From Phoronis australis (lineage: Eukaryota > Phoronida > Phoronidae), in assembly GCA_002633005.1 (NCBI GenBank), contig NMRA01000287.1, positions 1 through 62,000 of the forward strand: a DNA stretch of 62,000 bases. The letters are read 5' to 3'. The position numbers and the translations under genes were made by a program. Shown here in pieces: positions 1 to 11,177 of this stretch. Position 1 is the first letter of the stretch; each line of letters begins with the position of its first letter. The notes beneath the pieces are model-generated. The model had not been told where the DNA came from and ran no database searches. It saw only the letters and a list, made by a program, of their open reading frames with translations.

Positions 1-209
1 CATTTGCAATCACGAGCACTCAAGGAATGACAAATTGTATCTAATGAGACAGACTTTGTTCCAGTTTCATACAAGCATTGGTTAGGATGAGAATAATTCA
101 TTTTGAAACAGAACGCAAAATAATAAACGTCTACATGGCAATTCGCCAGGCGCCAATCCCGACTTAGTCAAGAGATCATCCGACGAAGACTTCACTGGTC
201 GGATTCACA

Positions 210-297
210 GGCTATCAGGTCGAACCGGAATACACTGATCAAGAAATACTAGAGAGGCGCCGTGAACATGCACAGGCAACGGAACGTATGGATAGTT
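210..297 (+). pseudogene. P2X7-C-terminal-like protein, N-terminal fragment
   Basis: The plus strand encodes a stretch with the motif GY-x-x-EPEYT followed by an acidic/basic helix-like segment ending near ERMDS. The same motif (GYMFEPEY) occurs at the start of the cysteine-domain protein at 17083, and nearly the same peptide is encoded on the minus strand near 55700-55800. The cysteine part of the domain is missing because the sequence runs straight into the antisense THAP fragment, which points to an internal deletion. No start codon can be assigned. Confidence 0.45.
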
Positions 298-520
298 CTT
301 TGGTAAGCCGGAATTCGTCAGAGAAATCACTGTCGACGAAATGCCGGCCACAGACATGGAGATGTTTCACGGCCTCATACTTGCTATTAACAGTGTACCT
401 TTCGTTCTTCACTACCGTGAGCCACTTCCTAAGCTCTCGAGGAAGTCGAAAAAACGATATACACGCTTTCTTCGCAGCTTCATAGTTCGGAATGATGCAG
501 CGCAATATAGCGGCATTCAC
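239..520 (-). pseudogene. THAP zinc-finger domain fragment
   Basis: The minus strand encodes the C-terminal part of a THAP domain: an ELRKWL segment holding the conserved tryptophan, then a spacer, then VCGRHF, which supplies the C-x2-H of the C2CH zinc site. The N-terminal Cys pair is not convincingly present. THAP domains are DNA-binding modules found in some animal proteins and in P and Kolobok-type transposases. It overlaps the sense fragment at 210-297, which looks like a deletion junction inside element K2. It is a remnant rather than a working gene. Confidence 0.55.
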
Positions 521-719
521 TCTGCAGACGAACGACTGACGTCGCTGCGTCGTTTCTCACCTTCCTCACAGGTTAACGCGACAGCTCTCGGCAAGGTGAG
601 GCCGACCGTATAAGAGGCGATGTGTATATAGACCGATTAACACGGTAAAAAAGACTAATTAAATCGGGTGGCATTCTACTTTAATAAAGATCATACAGTG
701 GGTTTCGGAGAGCTATGGG

Positions 720-1990
720 CGCAATACAAAACAAAACAAAACTACCACTAGGAGACGCCACAGTAGTCAGTCGCCATCGTCAAACGTCCTCTTCACACTG
801 AGAACATATACTCCAATTTTCAAAACCATCCCTTGAATGATTTGGTTGATCGAGGGGTGGACACCGAAAACAAGATGTGAAAACAGCAAAAATGTACACC
901 AGGTGGCGCAAAATACCTAGATTCCATGCAAAAACAGGATGACAGCTTCATCTCACCAATAGAAGTCTTGTATGTTCAAAATTTTATGAAAATCTGTCGA
1001 GGACCTTGGAAGATACAAACTGGTAAACATAAAAAACTAAAATCGCCACTAGGGTGAACACCAGTAGTCTAGTCAGATCCGTCTGAAAGTCGTCGTCGTC
1101 CATTGTCAACATCATATAAATACACTTGCTAAATTACGAAAAATCCTGCAAACGCTTTAATAGATACGTGAGCGCAAAAAACAAAACTGCCACTAGGAGG
1201 TACCAAAGTAGTCAGACTCGTTGGAAAATCATCATCAGCCGTCCACTTCATAGTAAAAACAGACATTCCAATTTTCACAATTATCCTGAAAGCAGGTTGG
1301 TTGGAAGACGAGTGGACACCAAAAAAACAGACTCGAAAACGGTAAAAATGGCCACTAGGTGGCGAAAGCTAGGTCGAATCCATCTAAAAACGGAGAGATA
1401 GTGTCACCTCCTTAACAGATACCTGTATGCCAAATTTTATGAAAATACGTTAAGGGCCTTTGAACATACAGAGGTAAACGTAAAAAAATAAAATTGCCAC
1501 TCCGTGGCACACCAGTAGTCAGATCCGTCTGAAAGTCGTCTTCCTCCGTTGCTAGCATCATATAAATACACTTACTAAAGTTAGTAAAGATCCTGTGAAC
1601 GGTTTAGGAGATACAGCCATAGGTCACTAGGAGGCGCCACAGTAATCGAAGTCGGAAAATCATCGTCAGCCGTCCACTTCATAGTAAGAACATACACGCC
1701 AATTTTCATAATCATCCTCAAAAACAGTAAAAAATGGCCACTAGGTCGCGCAAACTACGTCTAATCCATTCGAAAACGGGAGGATAGTGTCATCTCACTA
1801 ATATGTGCCAATATACCAAAATTTTATGAAAATCCGTTCAGGACTTTTTGAAGATCCAAAGGTAATTGTAAGAAATTAAAATTGTCACTAGGGGGCACAC
1901 CGGTAGTTGAATCCGTCCGAAACTTCGCTCGTGCCGTCCCATCCAGGGAAGGAATACACGTGCAAAATTTCATGAACATAAGTTAAGACT
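720..1990 (+). repeat. Tandem ~440-bp repeat array (3 units)
   Basis: Three diverged units start near 720, 1160 and 1600. Each unit has three similar words on the plus strand: around 745, 897 and 1045; 1189, 1351 and 1496; 1624, 1737 and 1885. The word is close to CCACTAGGNGGCRC. Between them are recurring phrases on the pattern of ATCCGTCTGAAAGTCGTC and AAAATTTTATGAAAATC. Just after the array come a GACG-rich run and AATGCGTATATAAATATG (about 2030-2090). It may be internal or 3' sequence of a retroelement. No coding potential is seen. Confidence 0.7.
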
Positions 1991-2019
1991 TTTTGGAGAT
2001 AGAGCAGCGCACGCCGGAC

Positions 2020-2056
2020 GCCACACGGACGAAGAGACGGACGGACGGACGGACGG
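2020..2056 (+). repeat. GACG/GGAC microsatellite
   Basis: A short run of GGAC repeats closes the array above. Simple repeats of this kind often sit at retroelement ends, but no other boundary feature was found. Confidence 0.6.
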
Positions 2057-2164
2057 AGATGACGGCGTAATGCGTATATAAATATGTGGGCGCATAAAAA
2101 GAATATAAAAATGGATTAGGAGGCCTATTTTTCTAAAGATGGTGTTTTCGGTTTGTGAAATTGA

Positions 2165-2335
2165 CAGAAGGCGCGCGTTGATTGGCTCTTTAACGTGAAC
2201 CAAGACGGTGTTTATGAACAGAAGGCGTGCTTTGATTGGCTCTTTAACGTGAACCAAGACGGTGTTATGTACACAAGGCGCGCACTGATTGGCTCCTTAA
2301 CGTGAACCAAGACGGTGTTATGTACAGAAGTTTAC
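2165..2335 (+). repeat. 53-54 bp tandem repeat, three units
   Basis: The word TTGATTGGCTC or its variant recurs at about 2179, 2233 and 2286, each followed by TTAACGTGAACCAAGACGGTG. Each unit contains ATTGGCT, the reverse of a CCAAT box, but no promoter role is shown. Confidence 0.75.
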
Positions 2336-2689
2336 AAGGAAATTTAGCCACCTTTCAGAAACCTTGGCTTTGTAAAAATCTGACAATCAATTTTGACCTG
2401 ATTTCTGTGACCAGAAGTGTTGAGGCAGTGTTCTTCTGATTTTTACTAGTTTTTTTCAAGTACCCGGATGCACTTCCGGTAATCGTAAAAGATGGAAAGT
2501 TGACTTTGGAACCAGTGGTAGTAGATTTTGTGCAAGGTCTTTGAAGTCTGTGCCCAGTATTTCCAACTTGAACGATTTTTTATTGAAAAAGAGGCGTTGT
2601 TTCTAAACTACATGTAATTCGGCATGTTTAGAACACGCATGATTTCACATTTGCGTTTTTCTATTGATGCCGACGAGGTACTGTGTCCG

Positions 2690-2930
2690 AATCAGTGCGC
2701 GCACCCGGGGGGGGGGCTCGGGGAGCTCGGGGGGCTCGAACGAGTCCCCCATTTGGCAAAGTGGGCAAAAAGGTCCGCTTCAGAGAAACAAAAATTCCTA
2801 GAAAACGAGACAAAAGTCCACTAAAAAGGCGCAGACGCACAGTTCACAGTTCTGTCAGCAAAAGGTTCACATCGTCACATATTCGAGCCCCCCATATTGG
2901 AGGCTGGGTGCGCTCATGTAATCAACGTGC
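2690..2930 (+). repeat. Dispersed repeat family B, copy 1
   Basis: G-rich start, then AAACGAGACAAAAGTCCAC, then TTCGAGCCCCC and GAGGCTGG. The same blocks in the same order occur at 9290-9500, so this is a dispersed repeat. Its class is not recognised. Confidence 0.6.
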
Positions 2931-4329
2931 AATGCACAACAATCATTTTTACAGGGTCACAGAAGTGTGCAAGTAATGAATACTGTTACGGTATTTTCAG
3001 GTTTTGTCCACCCTGTGTAACACAATGTTGCAGCTGACGCGACCTGTTTTTTCAAGCATAAACTCAGCAGAAAATGTTGAGTGGCACCACATGCAAAGAA
3101 ATCCACGCTAAGGGGGTAAGAATTCTTGTCGTTTTAGTTATCGACAATCACAAGTCACACACCACGCAAAACCTCTGCAGGTCTTACCCCAACTGCTAAC
3201 TAAACGTGATGTAAAGTACCCTTATAAGCACGCCACTTACTTGGTCGCCCTGTTTTCAGTGACAAGGCCGTAACAACTTGCACATAGAACACCCAGGAAG
3301 ACCTGTGGTACCGATACCTGATTTCTGAACCTCCCTATCAATTTAATCCAAATGACTGTTATCATACGTACAAGACATCTTATGATAAGTGCCTGTGCAA
3401 CAGTTTTCAACAAAAAATAACATTAAACTGGTGATCTTAATCCGCTTAAACCTATTTAAAGATAAAGTTTTTGCAATTTCAACGACTGAGATCAGCAGTC
3501 AATACTATTTTAAAAGTTTATTTAAACAATCATCTTGGGCTGTTTAGTTAACTCGTGAAAGACAAAAATTCGCTATCTACATAATTTGGTGGCCCCCGCA
3601 TCATTCCTGAATGAGGTCAGCTTGACAGAAATATAGGGTGTCTCCAAATGGTTTAATTAGAAACCAAATTTTTTGTATTTAAAAAATCCCCCGAGTTTCC
3701 TTTACAAGGCACGAAAATTTTACAAATGACTAACTGGAAGGAACCAACGTCCGCACTTTTTCACACTCAGCACAGCTCCACTGTTACAATCTGCACATGC
3801 TGCACAGAATAAGCACTTCTTATTCAACTATTTCATCCTATGTTCACATCGAACACATTTTCTATTGTGACAAACACAGCAACAATTCCGTAAGTTGTTC
3901 TCACATCAGCTTTAGTGAAAAATGCTCGATATCTGTACTGGAGTTGCTAAATAGCTAAATAGCGCCGTCGGATTTATTTCGTTTGTTTTCTAATTTCTAC
4001 ACACTTCAAAACAAACTTAAGCACTGTAGCAAAAATCATAACCACCCTAACCTTAATCCCTTAGATCTAGATAAAACGATATTTTAGAATAGTTCTGTTA
4101 ATATTTTGGAACACCCTATAAATGTATACCAAGAGGGTGCGGGACATCTGATGACGTACGATACAGCGCAGCTATTTGTCAATAACTCGGAGTTACTGTA
4201 ATCTGGTCTGACCACGGGTGCGTATCGTGGACCAGGATAATTATCCATTCCACTTTTGTGTGAATTCGAGATAAATGTCCACTATTCGATTCTCGATTAC
4301 ACTACGCGTGTGACGACCGCTGCATTAAA
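2931..4329. other. No gene recognised
   Basis: AT-rich sequence with short open frames only. I see no domain, clear splice set or repeat border here. Confidence 0.5.
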
Positions 4330-4515
4330 GCTATTAGTTCGAGCCGGAACTCGAATTTTCGAGTTTTTACTCGAAATGTCGAGTTTTTACTTGAAATCTC
4401 TCACATTTATTGGAGCTCGAATCTAAGGGTCATCAATTGCACAGTTGCACTGGACGCTCTTCAGCATCAACCGTAACATATTCCAGAACAGAACACTAGA
4501 CACTTATCTTGATTT
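4330..4515 (+). repeat. Family C (hAT-like MITE) partial copy
   Basis: It contains the clustered words ACTCGAA / TTCGAGTTTTTACTCGAAA and a following ACACTTATCTTGA block. Both are shared with the complete elements at 38081-38412 and 39018-39424. Terminal repeats are not evident, so this copy is truncated. Confidence 0.5.
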
Positions 4516-5248
4516 CACATTCAAAAGGAAGGTAAGAGGTCAAAAATAATCTTGAGTTTCATTTGAGTACAAAAGTATCTTTCTGGTGTTTCCCTTGTAT
4601 GCTTCAGACCTCGGTGAAGTGGCAATACAAATGTGAGAACACCAGTTTCACTTCAGCCCCTCTGTTACCACCTAAGTCTGCTCTGAAATAGATGCCAGTT
4701 TTATCTCACTCCACCCTCAGTGAACACTCATTTTACCTCTTCCGCACCTCTGTTCACAACAGGGCTTGAGGGGGGGGGGGGGTCAAGACCAATGGAAACG
4801 TTGTCACACGGAAATAGCGACTGAGTCCCTCCCCTAGGGCATTTTTCGCCCGTCATGGCACTGCAGTATACAGAAACTGTTGTTTCACGAGCTCTTAAGG
4901 GTATCACAAGCTCATTATAAGTTTAAACGCAGAGTTTTACTGTTATGATTAAAAACCGGATGATCGCCGCACAAATAAAAAAGTTCATGTTCAATTCAAA
5001 GTTTCGTCTTTTCATTAGACATCATCAGGATCATATTTATACAATTTAGGACAACAGGTGCCAACATACAGCTCAGATAACATCCATAGAGTGAAGTGAG
5101 AGATACATAGAACATAGTCAGTGACTGGTCATCACCATAGTTGCAGGGTCACTGAGCTCTGCATGTTATTCAGAGAATCAGTGGCATACTGGTTCTGAAT
5201 GGCCAATGACTCTTTAATGTGCAACAACTCTTTATTAGGTTCCCTGCA
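4516..5248. other. No gene recognised; includes a poly-G tract
   Basis: No coding feature is seen. A run of about twelve G lies near 4770. Confidence 0.5.
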
Positions 5249-5536
5249 GATAATACTAACAGAGTTGGCTTGGTGATTGTTGCAGATAATACTAACAGAG
5301 TTGGCTTGGTGATTGTTGCAGATAATATTAACATAGTTGGCTTGGTGATTGTTGCAGATAATACTAACAGAGTTGGCTTGGTGATTGTTGCAGATAATAC
5401 TAACAGAGTTGGCTTGGTGATTGTTGCAGATAATACTAACAGAGTTGGCTTGGTGATTGTTGCAGATAATACTAACAGAGTTGGCTTGGTGATTGTTGCA
5501 GATAATACTAACACAGTTGTCTTGGTGATTGTAGCT
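5249..5536. repeat. 36-bp minisatellite, eight units
   Basis: Eight head-to-tail copies of a 36-bp unit beginning GATAATACTAACAGAGTTGG and ending GATTGTTGCA, with few substitutions. As 36 is divisible by three, both strands stay open and give 12-residue peptide repeats. These open frames are a by-product of the repeat and are not treated as genes. Confidence 0.9.
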
Positions 5537-6675
5537 AATACAATGCCTACATATGTTACTTTTCTCTGAACAGTTGGCCGTCTTCATAACAAATTCTGTA
5601 TGATTTCACAAAAATCCAAATGACAACACGGTATAAAACATGTGCTGGGTATTTTCATACTTTGATATTCATTTTTTAGTCCGTTTTCGAAGAGTTGATC
5701 AGAGCAGATAGCGATTCATACAACTTTTTATAACATTTTCATTCATCAAACGATTTTCAAAGAATACTCATGCATAGTGGCATTGTGGCCTATATTGGAA
5801 CGGTTTTAAACCACAGCTTAGCTTTCAAAAATAGGTGGTGTTTCTAAGTACACGCAATCCGGTACGGAAATTGCCGGTTTGTCGCGTAAAGTCACGATGT
5901 CGATAACTCTACACTTAGCCGCCAGTAGAAAAACTATTGAGTACTTCCGTAACTCACCGGCAATTTCCGTGTCGTCCTTGACCTCGAGCGGTCCACGATG
6001 AAAGTGTGTGGGGGCTTTTTGTGAACATTTTTGTTCTTTGACTGCGAATTTCTTACGAAGTCGCCGGAACAGGATACCGTGAAAGGTATTGGGAGAAAGA
6101 ACAATTCTTCATGGTTTGTTGAACCTCTGTTTTGTGTAAATTTATTGAGTTTTATATTTGCTATGGACGGCTGAAGTGAAGCACCGGTGGAATTTCTGGT
6201 CGGAAGTGTCATACCTTGTAGTATTACATGTAGTGTATTGGGGACGATCAGAAGCTGAGGACGCCTGTGGTTCTGTTAAATCTTTTTTTTCTCGCTACGC
6301 TGTTTTTATTTTGTATTTGAAGTTCCCCGAGAATGAAGATAAGGTATTTTACTAGACACATTTGAAATATTGTAAAAATGTCCATGTTTGTGAATAAGGT
6401 TGGAAATAACCTTAAATGTTTTTCCGTATTGCATATCATGTTCAGACACATACAATCCCGCCAATACCACACACGACTCTAGTGACGCACCATGTTTTGT
6501 CTCGTCAACATTTTGGTTACCATTACATTACACATTTTATAGAATGCATATGGGCCTTTACATTCCGCCTCTTATGGACATCTTAAACTTGGGTATTTTC
6601 TGCATCACTTTGAGATACAGACAAATGAAAATTTTGGTAGGCAGAATTTAAAGTTCAGCTAACATCCAAACAGCA
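5537..6675. other. Downstream flank of GPCR unit 1
   Basis: No gene is seen. Parts of 5690-5850 and 6370-6660 align with 13790-13950 and 14190-14530, so this is the 3' flank of the tandem GPCR unit, which is transcribed leftward. Confidence 0.55.
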
Positions 6676-7671
6676 CTAAGCTGTTTCTAACGACGATTCC
6701 GTTTGACTTAATTGTCCTCTACAGATAGCACGGCATATAACTTTGGCGAGATCCCGTCGAAAACGTGAACTTCCTAGGCAAAATACAAAACAGTTGATGC
6801 TATGATTCAAGATTAATAACAGATAAGACACTGGGGCGATTGTGCGTGTCTGTCCCGTCGACATGTCATAGAAGCCGCTTAAAAGAGTAATCGCATATGG
6901 AAGGTAGAACACTGTAAACATCACAGACGACAGCAGTAACATAACCGTTAGATGGCGTTGTACTTTCAGTGATCGTGACGTTGCTTCCTGCCCAACAGTC
7001 AGCGATAGCCGCCATCTGGTGTTCACTAGTGTTAGCGATATGATACCAGTGTTCATGAAAACCAAACTGCCGAGTGGGATTAAACAACGAAGAAAAGCTT
7101 CCACGGTATTATAGGTCTTCGCCAAGGCTTCAGGTGGAGCGGAATACGCCGGATAAAGGCAGTGTGTTCTGTTTTCAGGAGTGGTGTCTTTAATGTAGAG
7201 TACATACGGTGTACAGACGACAAGGGACAAGACGCTAATAGTTGAGACCGCAAACACAGCTTTCCTGACAGTAAACCAGGATCTTGCTCTTAAAGGCATG
7301 GCCACAACGATGAAACGCTCGAACGTCATAACAAGCAGTGTCCAAACAGAAGCATACGAAAAAGCGTATGAAGAAAATTCAACAAGAGCACAAGTAAGAT
7401 TTATCCAATGGATCGGAAATAGTGAATGTTCCACTGCAGTCGCTAGAACCCAGAACATATCCATTACACAAATGGATGAGAGGTAAAACGATGTAGAATG
7501 AGTCCTTGATGTCTTATTCAGTGTTATAACCGCTAACGTGTTTCCGATAACAGCCAACACAACTACAACATATTGAGCGTAATATACAACAGCGGAAACA
7601 ACCACGAATTCGTATGCCTCTGTTGCGTTTGTGTGAACTTGGCTAGAATTGTCGTCGCTATACAGAAGCAT
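6676..7671 (-). CDS. Class A GPCR, subfamily 1, intact
   Basis: A 331-residue, intronless seven-helix receptor with an ATG start in a fair context (A at -3). Two N-glycosylation sites lie before helix 1 (N8, N15). Helix 1 (about 31-53) has GN (N44) and helix 2 (63-83) has the conserved Asp (D71). C94 and C171 fit the usual helix 3 to loop 2 disulphide. The DRY position reads ERF (118-120). Helix 6 has FYLP. The NPxxY position in helix 7 reads NCFVF (294-298), so the proline is replaced. A basic stretch (SSRFRRDL) follows as helix 8. The NHSxN helix 7 start resembles invertebrate peptide receptors such as FMRFamide receptors, but this is weak inference and the ligand is unknown. It is the only complete member of the minus-strand array. 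Confidence 0.9.
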   Translation of the reverse strand: MLLYSDDNSSQVHTNATEAYEFVVVSAVVYYAQYVVVVLAVIGNTLAVITLNKTSRTHSTSFYLSSICVMDMFWVLATAVEHSLFPIHWINLTCALVEFSSYAFSYASVWTLLVMTFERFIVVAMPLRARSWFTVRKAVFAVSTISVLSLVVCTPYVLYIKDTTPENRTHCLYPAYSAPPEALAKTYNTVEAFLRCLIPLGSLVFMNTGIISLTLVNTRWRLSLTVGQEATSRSLKVQRHLTVMLLLSSVMFTVFYLPYAITLLSGFYDMSTGQTRTIAPVSYLLLILNHSINCFVFCLGSSRFRRDLAKVICRAICRGQLSQTESSLETA

Positions 7672-8570
7672 ATTCCCGTTTCAGTCGAACGCTAACCAAA
7701 ACGTGCAAGAACAACGGTGGTTTTAACGTTTGTGGCTACACAACTGCACGTTTCCGTTTTCATTGATTTGCGTGTTTGTCTTCCATTAGTCTATATTTTC
7801 AGCAAAAAGTATCCCTTTTCCAGGAAAATGTCAAGTGAAACAGACGGGAACGCAAAAGTAAACACATTAAAGACAAAATGATTTTAATCGGAAAGTTTAT
7901 GTCAATCTTTGGAGGCGTTGCTCTGTTACATTTTGAAAACTGAAATTGCGCTTGTTGCATTTTGAACGATCGGTGCACAGATTTCCAGTTCACTTTCACT
8001 TTGAAATTGAAGATCCAAATCTGGAATATTAAATTTGAAAATTCAACGAAAAACTGAAAAATAGTATTTTGCTTGTCAATATTTTAGCAGGAGTTAGACA
8101 TCCTGCCCACTAGGGCACACTGCTTCCTCCTAAATGGTACAAAGTTCGAACATACGCTTCGTAGGTAAAGTACGAGCCTAATTTTACGGACATAAGCATG
8201 AAGCACAAATTGCGAACGCGCACGTGACCTACCTCGCTAACTGCCCATGGTTATATAATTGCGTTTCTTATTTGTGGAGGTGGAAACTGCTTTTACCCCG
8301 TAATTCACGAGGAAATGTAAATTTCCACTGCAGTTTCGACCTAGTAATCCTAGAGGAAATGTCTTTGTGAATGCTCATTTTAAAACGGCCGGTTTTGTTC
8401 TTGTTTCACAAGAAATCGCATGTAAACGAGGTATAGGGTTGTGCTGCGTATTTTTCAAATGTTTTTTACAATTGTGGATTTCTAGTGCATTTTAAGAGAC
8501 TGATAGGAAGTAGGTCGGAAAAGCATACATAGGCCTACTGTTTATTGTGCTGAGCTACAGACGCTTACTG
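7672..8570. other. Upstream flank of GPCR unit 1
   Basis: No gene is seen. 7680-8040 aligns with 15490-15960 upstream of the related pseudogene, including the shared word CTAACCAAAACGTGCAA just before each start. That conserved block is the likely place for promoter or 5' UTR sequence. No TATA box is evident. Confidence 0.5.
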
Positions 8571-8885
8571 GTCTTCTTGGCTTCAAAGTAACGCAGCAGA
8601 TAATTAAAATCTGTACTTCGCGTCAAGCCATTCTCCACACAAGAAACACTAATCCTGCGAGACTCTTCTGGGATAAGCACGAACGCAGCTCGTTTGACCC
8701 TTCACCTTCGGCGTTAGATGCCATAATGCTGAAATATATACTGAAGCCTATTCTCAGTCCCCGCCTGCTCGATGTAGCGCAAAGCATCCTGTGGTGTGGA
8801 CAATTGATCTGTTTTTTTCTTGGCGTAATGCACGAGATTCTCCATCAGATTTTCGTCTAACTCTGTCAGATATGCCTTTTCAGGT
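8571..8885 (-). pseudogene. Decayed coding segment, unknown protein (3' part)
   Basis: The minus strand reads as coding-like protein in one frame: a TELDENLMENLVHYAKKK stretch and on to QYIFQHYGI, then a stop. After two stops within four codons the same frame continues as RVKRAAFVLIPEES and ends near AKKTSKRL. Balanced composition on both sides of the stops suggests a once continuous gene broken by nonsense changes. I do not recognise the family. It may belong with the fragments at 9495-10120. Confidence 0.4.
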
Positions 8886-9289
8886 TAATTGCGTCTTCGC
8901 TCAGCTACTTGTATTGAGTTTGCGACACTCAGTAAGTACGTCAAAGCGTTCATTCAACCTTTAAGTTTCCTTTTCCGACAAATCTGTGCAGTGAGATCAT
9001 AGAGAATGATATTGAAAGCCATAGCGCTAAATCTCTCGCGCTTTTAGGGTTAAGTTATCACTCAACTCTTGACAGTATCTTCAGCTCTGTGGGATTTGGC
9101 CTCATTTTTTGTACGTCTCGAAAGCTTTCTTCATGTCCTCGAGCCATGATTCAAGATTTTAGTGCACTCTTGTACTAGGTGCCAGAGTACACTCTTTTGG
9201 TGTAATAACTTGCTGTATTTGGAAAATTGAATTGGGATATTATGTCCCACATAACTGTCAAAAATACAGCTCAAACGTCCCCAATTTCT

Positions 9290-9500
9290 TCACCCACGTG
9301 GCCCGCCTCAGTGAAACAAAAAGTCCGAGTAAACGAGACAAAAGTCCACAAAACTCACGGGAAATCGGCGCGGATGCACGGTGCGTAGGCCCGAACCTAG
9401 TGGCCCCGTTTTTTTAGTCCTCGTGGATTTCTTTCAGTAAAAGGTCCGCATACCGAGAAATTCGAGCCCCCTAAATTTTAGGCTGGATGCACGCATGTTC
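9290..9500 (+). repeat. Dispersed repeat family B, copy 2
   Basis: It shares AAACGAGACAAAAGTCCAC, the TTCGAGCCCCC block and the TTAGGCTGG end with 2690-2930, in the same order. It sits between the two pieces of the decayed minus-strand gene and may have split it. Confidence 0.6.
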
Positions 9501-10125
9501 TGCAGTGATCTTGGATTTCCTTCTACAGTGTTGTCTTTGTTGACATCATCAACAAAATTGGATAGTGCAGCACGCATCGTTTGGTAACTCAATCGATTGA
9601 CGTGAGTTGCAAGTCCGCTGGTGGACCAGAGTGATTTGGACCAGCTCTTTTGGGTGCACGGTAATTCTGGAACAATGCGTTTGCATTTGTGGGTTAATTG
9701 TGAGCAGAATTTACATCAAAGTTTGAACGATTCCAAAACTTTGTTCCTGTAACACATGAACTGACAGCGTGAATGCCTATGTTTAACATTTGTCACGTTC
9801 ACTACCAGAAAAATAGCTTTGATACGTGCTTGCAGGCCTAGAGCTGTAAATTCGGATTCTATGGCTGCGGTACCGTGTCTTAGACTCTTCAGCAAGTTGC
9901 TCTGCATCTGATGTACTGACTTGCTTCGTCGCGTTGTTCTCCGATGATGGGTGTTCTTGAGTCATTGGGTTTCATGTATTTTAGCAAAGATTGTCTTGCT
10001 TCTCTAACTCCGCAGCTTCATGTCTCTTCTTGGCGCGTTTCCGATCCCGATGGATTAATTCACCATCTGTTTCTGTTTCTGTTAACAGCCTTTTTCTGTC
10101 TATTTCGCTTTTGATCAGTTTTAGG
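9495..10125 (-). pseudogene. Decayed coding segments, unknown protein (5' part)
   Basis: Three coding-like minus-strand stretches lie in order. First comes a charged KR/E-rich segment (about 10000-10120, including HRDRKRAKKRHEAAEL). Then a serine-rich segment lies near 9783-9965. Last, a stretch at about 9495-9720 begins CKFCSQLTHKCKRI, with closely spaced cysteines, and runs about 70 codons without a stop. Stops and frame changes separate them. The CxxC start hints at a zinc-finger, perhaps transposon-derived, but no family can be assigned. Confidence 0.35.
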
Positions 10126-10689
10126 CATGAGTATTTAGGTACTTCAGATGTTCTGCCCAAGTAACGTCTGTTGTCAACGGTCTGTCCAGACGTGTAAACG
10201 TATTATAAAAATTGCAACCTTACACTTGCGCGCTTCTTAGTTGCAATGGCGACCAATGAAATGTCGGAACCACAGCAGTCGATAGTAAAGACCTTCCACT
10301 TATTGCACGTGGCCTAGGGAATGGAGCGTGCGACCTAACAGTGCAAAATTTGATAGAGCATATTTGTAATGATTATCGTGAATCTTCTTGTCACACAGTA
10401 AATGTATTGCAAATATCTTACCAAGCAACACAGTTTTGTCTTTGATGTTTCCTCGGTTCCACTGTATAAGCTGGACGGTGACAATTTTCCAAGGTTTAGT
10501 TTTCTCGAGCAGGACGACATCCTGCATTATTACAGTTTACTATTAAACGCAGCCCCGTGACAAATTTCACACAAACCGTCTAGTAACTACTTTTGTTGTG
10601 TGGCAATTAATTAAACGAATTCTGTGATAATATTTTTCAACTTTGTAAGGTAGTAGCATCAGTTGCACCAAGCAGCATTGCAGCAGTAG

Positions 10690-10965
10690 TTGTTGTGGTA
10701 GTGGTAGTAGTACACTTTATTCACGTTAACACAAAAATACAATTAATACAGATTAAAGCTGATTGAGACTCCGCAACGAACCGAAAGAGTCCGCTGACCA
10801 CGGAGCCACCAGGGAAAAAATACAGTGTTACAGATGATCAGTAGTACAAAATTAGATGGTTACACACAAAGCAGTTGGGAATAGTGCACTCAACTTCATA
10901 ACTTTCAAAACAAGCATTCTTAAAATAACCTAAAACATAACAGAAGATGACGAATTGAAAAAATA
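10690..10965 (-). repeat. Probable retroposon 3' end
   Basis: On the minus strand the block ends with AATAAAGTGTACTACTACC. That is a polyadenylation signal followed by a short ACT/ACC simple repeat, as seen at 3' ends of LINEs and SINEs. No coding part is left and no target duplication was identified. Confidence 0.4.
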
Positions 10966-11010
10966 TTTTTGAGAAATCCTTTCAGTGTTTACATTAGCAC
11001 GAACAGCCTC

Positions 11011-11177
11011 ATCACCAGCATCAACAGCAGCAGAAGTGACGGCAGCATGAGCAGCAGCAGCAGCGGCGGCAGCAAGAGCAGCGACTGCGGAGGCGCCGAC
11101 ACGGCACCAGCAGCAGCAGCAGCAGAAGCAGCAGCAGCGGCAGAAGCATCATCAACATTAGCAACAGCAGCAGGAGC
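11011..11177 (+). repeat. AGC/GCA trinucleotide-rich block 1
   Basis: Imperfect AGC/GCA/GGC triplets. Open frames across it give poly-Ala/Ser peptides and are not taken as genes. The sequence after it (ACCGCTAAGACAAATATCTA) recurs after the similar block at 15990-16075. Confidence 0.8.

Larger units (their letters stand above)
1..680. mobile_element. TTAA-type DNA element, family K2, copy 1 (right part)
   Basis: The stretch ends in AGTAGAATGCCACCCGAT read inward from 680, directly followed by TTAA at 681-684. The second copy at 55477 starts with AGGAGAATGCCACCCGAT after a TTAA. The two copies align in opposite orientation over most of their length, from about position 30 here. Inside are a plus-strand P2X7-like fragment and a minus-strand THAP fragment. 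TTAA target sites and a THAP domain are known features of Kolobok-type elements, so I infer that type. The left end is outside the window or lost, and no complete transposase is visible. Confidence 0.6.

Noticed and set aside
5132-5587. Repetitive 115-150 residue open frames on both strands
   Set aside because: By-product of the 36-bp minisatellite; no start context or domain.
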